Positions 18,344-26,996 of a stretch of DNA of 64,000 nucleotides are shown here, piece by piece. The translations under genes and the position numbers were made by a program. The stretch lies in assembly GCF_016863275.1 (NCBI RefSeq), contig NZ_BOOO01000017.1, positions 62,001 to 126,000 on the forward strand, read 5' to 3'. The notes beneath the pieces were generated by a model. The model saw only the letters and a list, made by a program, of their open reading frames with translations. It was not told the origin of the DNA and did not search any database. Position 1 is the stretch's first letter; every line of letters begins with the position of its first letter. The DNA is from Planotetraspora mira. GTDB taxonomy: Bacteria; Actinomycetota; Actinomycetes; Streptosporangiales; Streptosporangiaceae.

Positions 18344-19236
18344 GCAGACCGGCGATGATCGGCAGCGCGCCGGACAGCTGGGGAGTGTGGTTCGCCGACG
18401 ACCCCCTGCAGACTCCCTGGGAGCGCTTCCTGGACGAGGTAGCCGCCGCCGGTTACACGCGCATCGAACTGGGACCGTACGGCTACCTGCCCACCGACCC
18501 CTCCCGCCTGCGCGACGAACTCGACCGGCGGGGCCTGACCATGACCGCGGGCACGATCTTCGAGCACCTGCACCGCGCGGACTCGTGGGACAGCACGTGG
18601 AAGGACGTCTCCGCGGCCGCCTCGCTGACCGCCGCCATGGGCGCCGAGCACCTCGTGGTCATCCCCGACTTCTGGCGCGACCCCCAGACCGGGGAGGTCA
18701 TCGAGGACGCGCGCCTCACCGACGAGCAGTGGCCGGCGTACGCCGCGCTGATGAATCGGCTCGCGCGCCGGATCAGGGAGGAGTTCGGCCTGCGGATCCA
18801 GTTCCACCCGCACGCCGACACACACGTGGACACCCACGAGAACGTCGAGCGGTTCCTCCACGAGACGGACCCCGGCCTGGTGAACCTGTGCCTCGACACC
18901 GGGCACATCGCCTACTGCGGCGGCGACAGCCTGAAGCTCATCCGGGACCACCCCGACCGGATCGGTTACGTCCACCTCAAGCAGGTCGACCCCGGAATCG
19001 TCGCGGACGTGCACGAGAAGGGCATCGGCTTCGGCGAGGCCGTACGGATGGGTGCCATGTGCGAGCCGCCGAACGGCGTGCCCGAGATGCCGCCCATCCT
19101 CAATGCTCTGGCGGAACTCGACGCCGAGATCTTCGCCATCGTCGAGCAGGACATGTATCCGTGCCCTGCCGACCAGCCCCTGCCCATCGCGACGCGGACC
19201 CTGGGCTACCTGCAGTCCTGCGGCCCGCTGCGCTGA
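18340..19236 (+). CDS. TIM-barrel sugar isomerase/dehydratase (second IolE/IolI-like)
   Basis: A 298-residue xylose-isomerase-like TIM-barrel protein. Metal-ligand segments are visible: VVIPDFWRD, FHPHADTHVDT, NLCLDTGHIAYCGGD, YVHLKQVDP and IVEQDMYPCP. It overlaps iolD by ATGA, so it belongs to the same coupled catabolic block. It is either the inosose dehydratase (IolE) or an inosose isomerase, complementing the paralogue at 12671-13615. After it comes a 94-bp gap with a small GC-rich dyad (CCACC/GGTGG near 19295-19308) before the transporter genes, the largest break in the operon. Confidence 0.85.
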
Positions 19237-19330
19237 CCCGCTCCACAAGAGGCAAACCATCACGAACCAGTTCATCTAGTTCCTCAGTTCCGCCCCACCG
19301 CGGTGGCGGACGACGAAAGGCAGAACCAAG

Positions 19331-20323
19331 GTGATCCGTACATCTCGCATCTCCGTCATGGTGACCGGCACATTAGCGGCGCTCGTCCTGGCCGCGTGCA
19401 GCTCCAGCGGAGGCAAGCAGCCCGCCGAGGCGAGTGGCGCCGCCAAGGCGGGGGTCGCCGACACCCCCCAGATGACGATCGCCCTCATCACCCACGCGGC
19501 CCCCGGTGACACCTTCTGGGACCTGGTCCGCAAGGGCGCCGAGGCCGCCGCCGCCAAGGACAACGTCGACCTGCAGTACCAGTCGGACCCGGACGGAGCG
19601 AACCAGGCCAACCTCGTCCAGTCCGCGATCGACAAGAAGGTCGACGGCATCGCGGTCACCCTCGCCAAGCCCGACGCGATGAAGGCCAACGTCGAGAAGG
19701 CCGTCCAGGGCGGCATCCCCGTCGTCGCGCTCAACGGCGGCATCGACGACTGGAAGGCCATGGGCATCTCGGGCTACTTCGGCCAGGACGAGAAGATCGC
19801 GGGCGAGGCGGCCGGCGAGCGGCTCAAGGCCGACGGCGCGAAGAAGGCGCTCTGCGTCATCCAGGAGCAGGGCCACGTCGGCCTGGAGGCCCGGTGCGAC
19901 GGCGCGAAGGCCACGTTCCCGGACACCGAGAAGATCTACGTCACGGGCACCGACATGCCGAGCGTCCAGGCGGCCATCACCTCCAAGCTCCAGCAGGACC
20001 CGAGCATCGACCGCGTCCTCGCCCTCGGCGCCCCGTTCGCGCTGACCGCCGTCAAGTCGGTCAAGGACGCCAGCAGTTCTGCCAAGGTCGTCACCTTCGA
20101 CACCAACAAGGACCTCGTGACCGCCATCAAGAACGGTGAGGTCGAGTGGGCGGTCGACCAGCAGCCCTACCTCCAGGGCTACCTCGCGGTGGACAGCCTG
20201 TGGCTCTACAAGGTCAACGGCAACACCATCGGCGGCGGCCAGGCGACCCTGACCGGCCCCGCTTTCATCGACAAGACCAACGTCGCCAACGTCGAGAAGT
20301 TCGCCGCCAACGGCACGAGGTGA
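19331..20323 (+). CDS. Sugar/inositol ABC transporter substrate-binding lipoprotein
   Basis: A 330-residue exported lipoprotein. The GTG start at 19331 has AAAGG ten bases upstream; a positively charged N-terminus and hydrophobic stretch lead to the lipobox LVLAAC with Cys 23. The mature part is a periplasmic-binding-protein type 1 fold like RbsB/IbpA (ITHAAPGDTFWDLVRKGAE; the IDKKVDGIAV segment; FDTNKDLVTAIKNGEVEWAVDQQP with the usual hinge). It delivers ligand to the adjacent CUT2 permease. Being inside an iol operon, inositol is the likely substrate. Confidence 0.9.
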   Translation: MIRTSRISVMVTGTLAALVLAACSSSGGKQPAEASGAAKAGVADTPQMTIALITHAAPGDTFWDLVRKGAEAAAAKDNVDLQYQSDPDGANQANLVQSAIDKKVDGIAVTLAKPDAMKANVEKAVQGGIPVVALNGGIDDWKAMGISGYFGQDEKIAGEAAGERLKADGAKKALCVIQEQGHVGLEARCDGAKATFPDTEKIYVTGTDMPSVQAAITSKLQQDPSIDRVLALGAPFALTAVKSVKDASSSAKVVTFDTNKDLVTAIKNGEVEWAVDQQPYLQGYLAVDSLWLYKVNGNTIGGGQATLTGPAFIDKTNVANVEKFAANGTR

Positions 20324-20331
20324 GCTGACAA

Positions 20332-21387
20332 ATGACTGCTACGGCAACGGAGCCGGGCAGGGCGGGGGCGACCCGGGACGACCGGGTCGCCAGCCGTTCC
20401 CTCGCCGCCCGGTTACTGAGCCGGCCCGAGGTCGGGTCGCTCATCGGCGCAATCGTGATCTTCCTGCTCTTCATGGCGGTGGCGGTCCCCTTCCGCAACA
20501 TCGCCAACGTCGGGACGATCCTCTACGGGGCCTCGACCATCGGCATCATGGCCGTCCCCGTGGGACTGCTCATGATCGGCGGCGAGTTCGACCTGTCCGC
20601 GGGCGTCGCGGCGACCACCTCCGGCCTGTCCGCCTCCCTCATCGCCTGGAACCTGGGCCTCAACGTCTGGGTGGGCGTCATCCTGGCGCTCGTCGTCTCC
20701 GTCGCCGTCGGCGCGTTCAACGGGTGGCTGCTGTTCAAGACCGGCCTGCCGAGCTTCCTCGTCACACTCGGCACCTTCTTCATCCTGCAGGGCGTCAACC
20801 TCGGCGTGACGAGGCTGCTGACCGGCAACGTCGCCACCGCCGACATCAGCGACATGGACGGCTTCGTCAGCGCGCAGAAGGTCTTCGGCTCCGAGATCAC
20901 ACTCGGGCCGGTCACCCTGAAGGTCACCGTCCTCTACTGGGTCGTGCTGACCCTGATCGCGGCGTACGTCCTGCTGCGCACCCGGGTGGGCAACTGGATC
21001 TTCGCGGTCGGCGGCGACTCCGCCGCGGCCCGGGCCGTCGGCGTCCCCGTCAAGGCGACGAAGATCGGCCTCTTCATGGCCGTCGGCTTCTGCGCCTGGC
21101 TGTCCGGCATGCACCTGCTCTTCCAGTTCAACACCGTCCAGTCCGGCGAGGGCGTCGGCAAGGAGTTCATCTTCATCATCGCCGCGGTGATCGGCGGCTG
21201 CCTGCTCACCGGCGGATACGGCTCGGTGATCGGCGCCTCGATCGGTGCGCTGATCTTCGGGATGACCCAGCTCGGCATCAACTACGCCGGATGGAACCCC
21301 GACTGGTTCAAGACGTTCCTCGGGGTGATGCTGCTGCTCGCCACCGTCGTGAACGTGTACGTCAAGCTGAAGGCGGACAGACGATGA
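20332..21387 (+). CDS. Sugar/inositol ABC transporter permease (CUT2)
   Basis: A 351-residue polytopic protein of the RbsC/AraH family with about ten hydrophobic segments from residue 35 on. The family hallmark GGEFDLSAGVAATTSG is present, as is the cytoplasmic EAA-like loop region around VGGDSAAARAVGVPVKATK. It follows the binding-protein gene by 8 bp and overlaps the ATPase gene by ATGA. It forms the membrane channel of the importer. Confidence 0.92.
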   Translation: MTATATEPGRAGATRDDRVASRSLAARLLSRPEVGSLIGAIVIFLLFMAVAVPFRNIANVGTILYGASTIGIMAVPVGLLMIGGEFDLSAGVAATTSGLSASLIAWNLGLNVWVGVILALVVSVAVGAFNGWLLFKTGLPSFLVTLGTFFILQGVNLGVTRLLTGNVATADISDMDGFVSAQKVFGSEITLGPVTLKVTVLYWVVLTLIAAYVLLRTRVGNWIFAVGGDSAAARAVGVPVKATKIGLFMAVGFCAWLSGMHLLFQFNTVQSGEGVGKEFIFIIAAVIGGCLLTGGYGSVIGASIGALIFGMTQLGINYAGWNPDWFKTFLGVMLLLATVVNVYVKLKADRR

Positions 21388-22280
21388 GCTCCGCGACCGT
21401 CGAGCGGCACGACGCCGCGCACTCGGACACCCCCATCCTCACCCTCGACGACGTGGGCAAGAGCTACGGCAACGTGCACGCGCTGCGCGGTGTCAGCCTC
21501 AACGTCCGCCAGGGTGAGGTCACCTGCGTGCTCGGTGACAACGGAGCAGGCAAGTCCACCCTGATCAAAATCATCTCCGGCCTGCACGAGCACACCGACG
21601 GCACGATGACGCTCGACGGCGTCGAGTGCCGTTTCCCGTCCCCGCGCGCCGCCCAGGCCAGCGGGATCGCCACCGTCTACCAGGACCTCGCCCTCGCGCC
21701 CCTGATGTCGGTCTGGCGGAACTTCTTCCTGGGCAACGAGATCCACAAGGGGCTGTTCCGCACACTGGACATCGCCCGGATGAAGCGGATCTGCGACGAG
21801 GAGCTGGCCAAGATGGGGATCATCATCCCCGATCTCGACCGGCCGGTGGGCGGCCTCTCCGGCGGCCAGCGCCAGTGCATCGCGATCGCCAGGGCCATCT
21901 ACTTCGGGGCGAGGGTCATCATCCTCGACGAGCCGACGGCCGCGCTCGGCGTCAAGCAGTCCGGCGTCGTCCTGAGGTACATCGTCAAGGCCCGCGACGC
22001 CGGCCTCGGCGTCATCTTCATCACCCACAACCCGCACCACGCCCACCTCGTCGGCAACCACTTCGTGATCCTCAAGCTGGGCCGCGTGGTGCTCGACGCC
22101 CACCGCGACGAGCTAACGCTGGAGCAGCTCACGACGGAGATGGCGGGCGGCCAGGAGCTCGCGGAGCTGAGCCACGAGCTGCGCGGGGTCGACCCGGGCA
22201 AGGTCGTCACGCCCGCCGAGGTGGAACACGGTCAGGTGGAGGCCCCCGCCCGCCCGCAAGAGGAGGAACCGAGCGCATGA
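21384..22280 (+). CDS. Sugar/inositol ABC transporter ATP-binding protein
   Basis: A 298-residue single-domain ABC ATPase. Walker A is GDNGAGKST (residues 51-59), the signature is LSGGQRQ, Walker B is VIILDEPTAALG, and the H-loop is ITHNPHH. Most CUT2 importers use a double-domain RbsA ATPase; this one has a single domain, as seen in many actinomycete inositol/sugar systems, and would act as a homodimer. The last roughly 45 residues are charged and proline-rich. It overlaps the permease and the following dehydrogenase by ATGA. Confidence 0.92.
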   Translation: MSSATVERHDAAHSDTPILTLDDVGKSYGNVHALRGVSLNVRQGEVTCVLGDNGAGKSTLIKIISGLHEHTDGTMTLDGVECRFPSPRAAQASGIATVYQDLALAPLMSVWRNFFLGNEIHKGLFRTLDIARMKRICDEELAKMGIIIPDLDRPVGGLSGGQRQCIAIARAIYFGARVIILDEPTAALGVKQSGVVLRYIVKARDAGLGVIFITHNPHHAHLVGNHFVILKLGRVVLDAHRDELTLEQLTTEMAGGQELAELSHELRGVDPGKVVTPAEVEHGQVEAPARPQEEEPSA

Positions 22281-23302
22281 GTGCGGCACCCTTGCGGGTC
22301 GGGGTCGTCGGCGTCGGCCTGATGGGCGCCGACCACGCCGAGCGCCTCGTCCACCGCATCGCCGGAGCGGACCTGGTCGCGGTGTCCGACCCCGACACCG
22401 CGAGGGCCGCCGAGCTGGCCGCCCGCTTCGACGGCGTCCGCGCCGTCGGCGACCCGCTCGACCTCATCGCCGACGAGGGCGTCGACGCCGTGCTCATCGC
22501 CTCGCCCGGCTTCGTCCACGAGGAGCAGGTCCTCGCCTGCGTCGAGCGCGGCAAGCCCACCCTGTGCGAGAAGCCGCTGACGATGGACAGCGAGTCGTCG
22601 CTGCGTGTCGTCGAGGCCGAGCGCAAGGCCGGCCGCCCGCTCGTCCAGGTCGGCTTCATGCGGCGCTTCGATCCCGAGTACGCCGAGATGAAGCGGCTGA
22701 TCGACTCCGGCGACCTCGGCCGGATCCTGCTCGTGCACAACACGCACCGCAACCGGAGTGTCGCGGACTCGTTCCGCTCGGAGATGATCGTCCGCGACTC
22801 GCTCGTCCACGAGGTCGACGTCTGCCGGTGGCTCTTCGGCGACGAGATCGAGACGATCACCGTGCTCGCCCCGAAACCCACCGGAGAGGCCGCCGAGGGG
22901 ATCCTCGACCCCCAGGTGGCGATCTTCCGGATGGCCGGCGGCGGCATGGCCACGAGCGAGGTCTTCGTCAACAGCCAGGTCGGCTACGAGGTGCGCTGCG
23001 AGGCCGTGGCCGAGCGGGGCAACGTCACGATCGGCCTCGGGCAGAGCGTGTTCGTCCGCCGCGCCAACCAGTACGGCGGCCGCATCCCGGACGACTTCCG
23101 TGACCGCTTCGCCAGAGCCTACGACGCGGAGGTCCAGGCCTGGGTCGACGCGTCGCGCCGCGGCGAGGTCGTCGGGCCCACCGCCTGGGACGGGTACGCC
23201 GCCACGGCGGTGTGCACGGCCGGCATGGAGTCGCTCGCGACCGGCAGGCCCGTCACCGTCGCCATGGCCGGCCGGGCAGACGTCCTCGGGGGTGACCGGT
23301 GA
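22277..23302 (+). CDS. Gfo/Idh/MocA family dehydrogenase
   Basis: A 341-residue NAD(P)-dependent dehydrogenase with the Rossmann motif GVVGVGLMGADHAE, the EKPLTMD lysine motif (about residues 96-102) and the HEVDVCRWLFGDE catalytic region. It is a second IolG-type enzyme in the operon and could oxidise another inositol stereoisomer (scyllo- or D-chiro-inositol) or a keto-inositol. The AAGAGGAGG site upstream and the ATGA overlap with the ATPase gene fix the start. Its stop overlaps a GTG that opens a short remnant frame. Confidence 0.88.
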   Translation: MSAAPLRVGVVGVGLMGADHAERLVHRIAGADLVAVSDPDTARAAELAARFDGVRAVGDPLDLIADEGVDAVLIASPGFVHEEQVLACVERGKPTLCEKPLTMDSESSLRVVEAERKAGRPLVQVGFMRRFDPEYAEMKRLIDSGDLGRILLVHNTHRNRSVADSFRSEMIVRDSLVHEVDVCRWLFGDEIETITVLAPKPTGEAAEGILDPQVAIFRMAGGGMATSEVFVNSQVGYEVRCEAVAERGNVTIGLGQSVFVRRANQYGGRIPDDFRDRFARAYDAEVQAWVDASRRGEVVGPTAWDGYAATAVCTAGMESLATGRPVTVAMAGRADVLGGDR

Positions 23303-23412
23303 GGCTCGCCCTCGATCCCCAGACCATCCACGACCGCCTCGGCCGACGGGCCGCGCCCCCCGCCTTCGCACCCCCCGGACCACCGGCACACCGCCGACCA
23401 TCCAGCACGTAG
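23299..23412 (+). pseudogene. Probable stub of an iolH-like TIM-barrel gene
   Basis: A GTG at 23299 overlaps the preceding stop (GTGA), as at the real junctions in this operon, and opens a frame beginning VRLALDPQTIHDRLG. This resembles the N-terminus of IolH/IolI-type sugar isomerases, which commonly start with a MRIALDP-like strand. After about 15 codons the frame becomes proline/arginine-rich and ends at TAG 23412, just before mmsA. The simplest reading is a gene lost by deletion that left only its 5' end. A chance frame cannot be excluded. Confidence 0.35.
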
Positions 23413-23419
23413 AAGGACC

Positions 23420-24931
23420 GTGAACACCGTGAGCACCGAACCCGCCCGCATCACCCACCTCGTCGGGGGCCGCCCGTGGGAGGGCACCTCCGAGCGAACC
23501 GGCGAGGTCTTCAACCCCGCCACCGGAGCGGTCACCGGCCGCGTCGACCTCGCGTCCGCCGGCCTCGTCGGCGAGGTCGTGGCCACGGCCGCGGCCGCGT
23601 GGCCGGGCTGGGCCCGCACCTCCCTCGCCAAGCGCACGCAGGTGCTCTTCGCCTTCCGCCAGCTCCTCAACGAGCGCAAGCACGAGATCGCCGCGCTGAT
23701 CACCGCCGAGCACGGCAAGGTCCTCGACGACGCGCTCGGCGAGGTGACGCGGGGCCTCGAGGTCGCCGAGTTCGCCTGTGGCATCCCGCATCTGCTGAAG
23801 GGCGGGTTCAGCGAGAACGCCTCCACCAACGTGGACGTGTTCTCCATCCGGCAGCCGCTCGGCGTCGTCGGCGTGATCTCGCCGTTCAACTTCCCCGCCA
23901 TGGTCCCGCTGTGGTTCATCCCGGTCGCCATCGCCTGCGGCAACGCCGTGATCCTCAAGCCCAGCGAGAAGGACCCCTCGGCGGCCCTCGCCGTGGCCCG
24001 GCTGTGGACCGAGGCCGGCCTGCCCGACGGGATCATGAACGTCGTCCACGGCGACAAGGAGGCCGTCGACACGCTGCTGACCCATCCTGACGTCAAGGCC
24101 GTCTCGTTCGTCGGCTCCACCCCCATCGCCCGGTACGTCTATGAGACCGGGACCGCGAACGGCAAGCGGGTCCAGGCCCTCGGCGGCGCCAAGAACCACA
24201 TGCTGGTCCTGCCCGACGCGGACCTCGACCTGGCCGCCGACGCCGCCGTCAACGCGGGCTTCGGCTCCGCGGGCGAGCGCTGCATGGCGATCTCCGCCCT
24301 CGTCGCGGTCGACACCGTCGCCGACGAACTCGTGGAGAAGATCAAGGACCGGATGAGCAAGCTGCGCACCGGCGACGGCACCCGCGGCTGCGACATGGGC
24401 CCGCTCGTCACCGGTGCGCACCGCGACAAGGTGAGCGGCTACGTGGACGCCGGGGCCGCCGAGGGGGCGACCGTCGTCGTCGACGGCCGCGACGGCGAGT
24501 TCGACGGCGGCGCGGACGGCTTCTGGCTCGGCCCGACGCTCCTCGACCACGTCACCACCGACATGTCCGTCTACCGTGACGAGATCTTCGGCCCGGTGCT
24601 CTCGGTCGTGCGGGTGAAGTCGTACGAGGACGGACTCCGCCTCATCAACGCCAACCCGTACGGCAACGGCACGGCGATCTTCACCAACGACGGCGGCGCC
24701 GCACGGCGCTTCCAGAACGAGGTGGAGGTGGGCATGGTCGGCATCAACGTGCCGATCCCGGTGCCGGTGTCCTACTACTCGTTCGGCGGATGGAAGAACA
24801 GCCTCTTCGGCGACACCCACGCCCACGGCACCGAGGGTGTGCACTTCTTCACCCGCGGCAAGGTCGTCACCTCCCGGTGGCTCGACCCGAGCCACGGCGG
24901 GCTCAACCTGGGCTTCCCGCAGAACGACTGA
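23420..24931 (+). CDS. mmsA: CoA-acylating methylmalonate-semialdehyde dehydrogenase
   Basis: A 503-residue aldehyde dehydrogenase of the MmsA/IolA type, which converts malonate semialdehyde or methylmalonate semialdehyde to acetyl-CoA or propionyl-CoA in an NAD- and CoA-dependent reaction. Diagnostic segments are SPFNFPAMVPLWFIP (cofactor pocket), FVGSTPIARYV, and the catalytic GSAGERCMAIS with Cys 288. Length is typical. It closes the inositol pathway as the last gene before a strong terminator. GTG 23420 has AAGGA very close, and GTG 23429 is an alternative with better spacing. Confidence 0.92.
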   Translation: MNTVSTEPARITHLVGGRPWEGTSERTGEVFNPATGAVTGRVDLASAGLVGEVVATAAAAWPGWARTSLAKRTQVLFAFRQLLNERKHEIAALITAEHGKVLDDALGEVTRGLEVAEFACGIPHLLKGGFSENASTNVDVFSIRQPLGVVGVISPFNFPAMVPLWFIPVAIACGNAVILKPSEKDPSAALAVARLWTEAGLPDGIMNVVHGDKEAVDTLLTHPDVKAVSFVGSTPIARYVYETGTANGKRVQALGGAKNHMLVLPDADLDLAADAAVNAGFGSAGERCMAISALVAVDTVADELVEKIKDRMSKLRTGDGTRGCDMGPLVTGAHRDKVSGYVDAGAAEGATVVVDGRDGEFDGGADGFWLGPTLLDHVTTDMSVYRDEIFGPVLSVVRVKSYEDGLRLINANPYGNGTAIFTNDGGAARRFQNEVEVGMVGINVPIPVPVSYYSFGGWKNSLFGDTHAHGTEGVHFFTRGKVVTSRWLDPSHGGLNLGFPQND

Positions 24932-24941
24932 CCGCTGTGAC

Positions 24942-24976
24942 GTGTGACCTCACCCCGAGCCGGGGTGAGGTCACAC
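24942..24976. terminator. Strong hairpin terminator closing the iol operon
   Basis: GTGTGACCTCACCCC (24942-24956) and GGGGTGAGGTCACAC (24962-24976) form a perfect 15-bp stem with a 5-nt loop, ten bases after the mmsA stop. It sits between convergent genes and can terminate both. No U tract follows. Confidence 0.85.
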
Positions 24977-24999
24977 GGTCATGCGGAGGCGGCCCCCGG

Positions 25000-26169
25000 T
25001 CAGCGGCTCAGCTTGGCCGCGGCCTGGGCCGCGAGGCGCTCGGCCAGGACCTCCGGGGACGTGCCCGCGTCGAGCGCCTCCTCGACGAGCGCGGCCTGGG
25101 TGGGCGGGGCCATGCCCCCGATCGGCCGGTCGCGGTCGAGGTTGGTGGGGAAGGAATAGCCCTCGGCGGTGGCGGCCACGACGTTGGCCAGGGCGCGGCG
25201 ATCCCACCCCGCGGCCTTGCGGGAGAGCAGCGCGGGGTAGACCGCGTTCACCATGCGCTCGCGGTCGACGGTCTCCATGGCCCGCCCGAACGCGGACGAG
25301 ACCTGCAGCAGGTTGGCCATCCGCCTGATGTCCGCCGAGTGGTTCGACCCGGCGGCGTGGAACAGCGCCGGGTTGAAGAAGACCGCGTCGCCCTTGCCCA
25401 GCGGCAACTGGATGTGGTGACCGGCGAAGTAGTCCTGGAACTCCTTCAGCCGGTAGGCGAGGTAACCGAGGCCGTACTTCTGCGAGTGCGGCAGGTAGAG
25501 CGTCGGACCCGACTCCACCGGCATGTCGCAGTGGGCGACCGCGCCCTGGAGGGTCAGCAGAGGGGAGAGATCATGCACGTGCGCGGGATACAGCGCCGAG
25601 ACCTCCGGCGACTGGAAGCCGAGGTGGTAGTCCCGGTGGACCGTCTGCCCCTCTCCCCCGGGGTTGACGACGTTGACCTGGGAGGTGACCTGGTAGCCCG
25701 GGCCCAGCCAGGCGGTGGACACCAGGGCGACGGCGTCGTCGGCGTAGTAGTCGGCGAAGGCCTCCGGATCGGCCACCGCGAGCTTCTCCAGCGCGTTCCA
25801 GACCCGGTCGTTGGCACCGGGCTTGGCGAAGTGGTCGCCGACCGCGACCCCGGACGCCCGCTGTTCCTCGATCATCCGCGTGAACGCCGCGCTGACCCGA
25901 TCGACCACGGCGGGGTCGAAGGCCCCCTCGACGACGACGATGCCGGGCCCCGCCGACAGGGCGTGGGCGATCTCCGCCTGCAGGGGGCGCCCGCCGTCGG
26001 GCTCGGCCGCCGCGCCCCGCAGCACGGCCGCGGCGTACACCGGGACCTCCTGCTCGACGCGGTCGGCGTTCGGATGGTCGGCGCGGTCGGTGCGCGCCTT
26101 GAGCACCTGGAGGAGATCTTCGAGCCGGGCGTCGCCGGCACGCAGCCGGCCCTGTGGAGCGGTGGCCAT
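25000..26169 (-). CDS. Phytanoyl-CoA dioxygenase family protein
   Basis: A 389-residue Fe(II)/2-oxoglutarate-dependent oxygenase-like protein. The double-stranded beta-helix contains VHRDYHLGF (HxD iron ligands) and a distal FFNPALFHAAGSNHS region supplying the third His and the 2-oxoglutarate-binding residues. An AGGAGG site five bases upstream fixes ATG 26169, although the frame is open further upstream. It follows the TauE/SafE gene by 92 bp in the same direction and may belong to the LacI-TauE transcript. The substrate is unknown; relatives act on small lipophilic or sugar-like acids. Confidence 0.82.
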   Translation of the reverse strand: MATAPQGRLRAGDARLEDLLQVLKARTDRADHPNADRVEQEVPVYAAAVLRGAAAEPDGGRPLQAEIAHALSAGPGIVVVEGAFDPAVVDRVSAAFTRMIEEQRASGVAVGDHFAKPGANDRVWNALEKLAVADPEAFADYYADDAVALVSTAWLGPGYQVTSQVNVVNPGGEGQTVHRDYHLGFQSPEVSALYPAHVHDLSPLLTLQGAVAHCDMPVESGPTLYLPHSQKYGLGYLAYRLKEFQDYFAGHHIQLPLGKGDAVFFNPALFHAAGSNHSADIRRMANLLQVSSAFGRAMETVDRERMVNAVYPALLSRKAAGWDRRALANVVAATAEGYSFPTNLDRDRPIGGMAPPTQAALVEEALDAGTSPEVLAERLAAQAAAKLSR

Positions 26170-26261
26170 GGAATCCTCCTGTAGACGACGGAGTCGGCGT
26201 TTCCTCCAGCATGTTGCGGACCGTCGGGCCGTACCAGCGGCGAAGTGCCTCAAGGCGGCCG

Positions 26262-26996
26262 TCAGCGCGCGACCAGGGCCAGCGCGGCGAGGACCGACGC
26301 ACCGAGCACGGCCTGTTCGAAGCGGGCCTGGCTGATCCGCCGCGCCACGTGGAGGCCCGCCCAGCCGCCGACGAGGACCAGCGGCGCGAGGACGAGCGCC
26401 AGGGTCATCGTCTCGGTGTGGAACAGCCCCAGGCTCGCGCTGAAGGGCACCTTGCAGAGGTTCACGCCGAAGAAGAAGAACGCGCCGGTCCCGAGGAAGC
26501 GCCGCTTCTCCACCCCTCGCGCGATGAGGTACAGGGTCATCACCGAGCCCGCCGCGTTCGCGATCATGGTCACGAATCCCGCGGCGAGGCCCGCTCCCAC
26601 CGCGGCCGTCCTCCCGGACGCGATGCCACCGGCCGCCGGAGGGCGCCAGCGCAGCAACAACTGGAGGACGGCCATGATCACGAGCAGTACGCCGATGACG
26701 CGCCGCAGCAGGTCGTCGTCGACCACGGCGAGGAACAGCGCGCCCAGCACGAGCCCGGGCAGCACCGCGGGGATGAGCCGGCGCAGCAGCGACCAGTCGC
26801 AGTCATGGCGGTAGTGCCAGACCGCCATGACGTCCCCGACGAGCAGCACGAGCAGGATGGCCGCCGTCGACTCCCTGGCCGGCATCAGACTGGCGAAGAC
26901 GGCGACCGAGATGGTCGCCAGACCGCCGATCGCGGTCTTGGCGAATCCCACCAGGAGCGCCGCCACCCCGAACAGGACCGCGACGGCCACGGTCAT
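26262..26996 (-). CDS. TauE/SafE family anion exporter
   Basis: A 244-residue membrane protein with about eight hydrophobic helices in two repeated halves. It shows the N-terminal GFAKTAIGGLATISVAVFA motif characteristic of TauE/SafE (formerly DUF81) and the second-half counterpart GFVTMIANAAGSVMTLY. These proteins move sulfonates, sulfite or small organic acids across the membrane. Its ATG overlaps the LacI stop (ATGA), so regulator and transporter are co-transcribed. Confidence 0.88.
   Translation of the reverse strand: MTVAVAVLFGVAALLVGFAKTAIGGLATISVAVFASLMPARESTAAILLVLLVGDVMAVWHYRHDCDWSLLRRLIPAVLPGLVLGALFLAVVDDDLLRRVIGVLLVIMAVLQLLLRWRPPAAGGIASGRTAAVGAGLAAGFVTMIANAAGSVMTLYLIARGVEKRRFLGTGAFFFFGVNLCKVPFSASLGLFHTETMTLALVLAPLVLVGGWAGLHVARRISQARFEQAVLGASVLAALALVAR

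Noticed and set aside
19285-19312. GC-rich dyad (CCACCGCGGTGG) as an internal iol terminator
   Set aside because: Only a 5-bp stem with almost no loop; more likely a weak attenuator or chance, so only mentioned with the adjacent gene.
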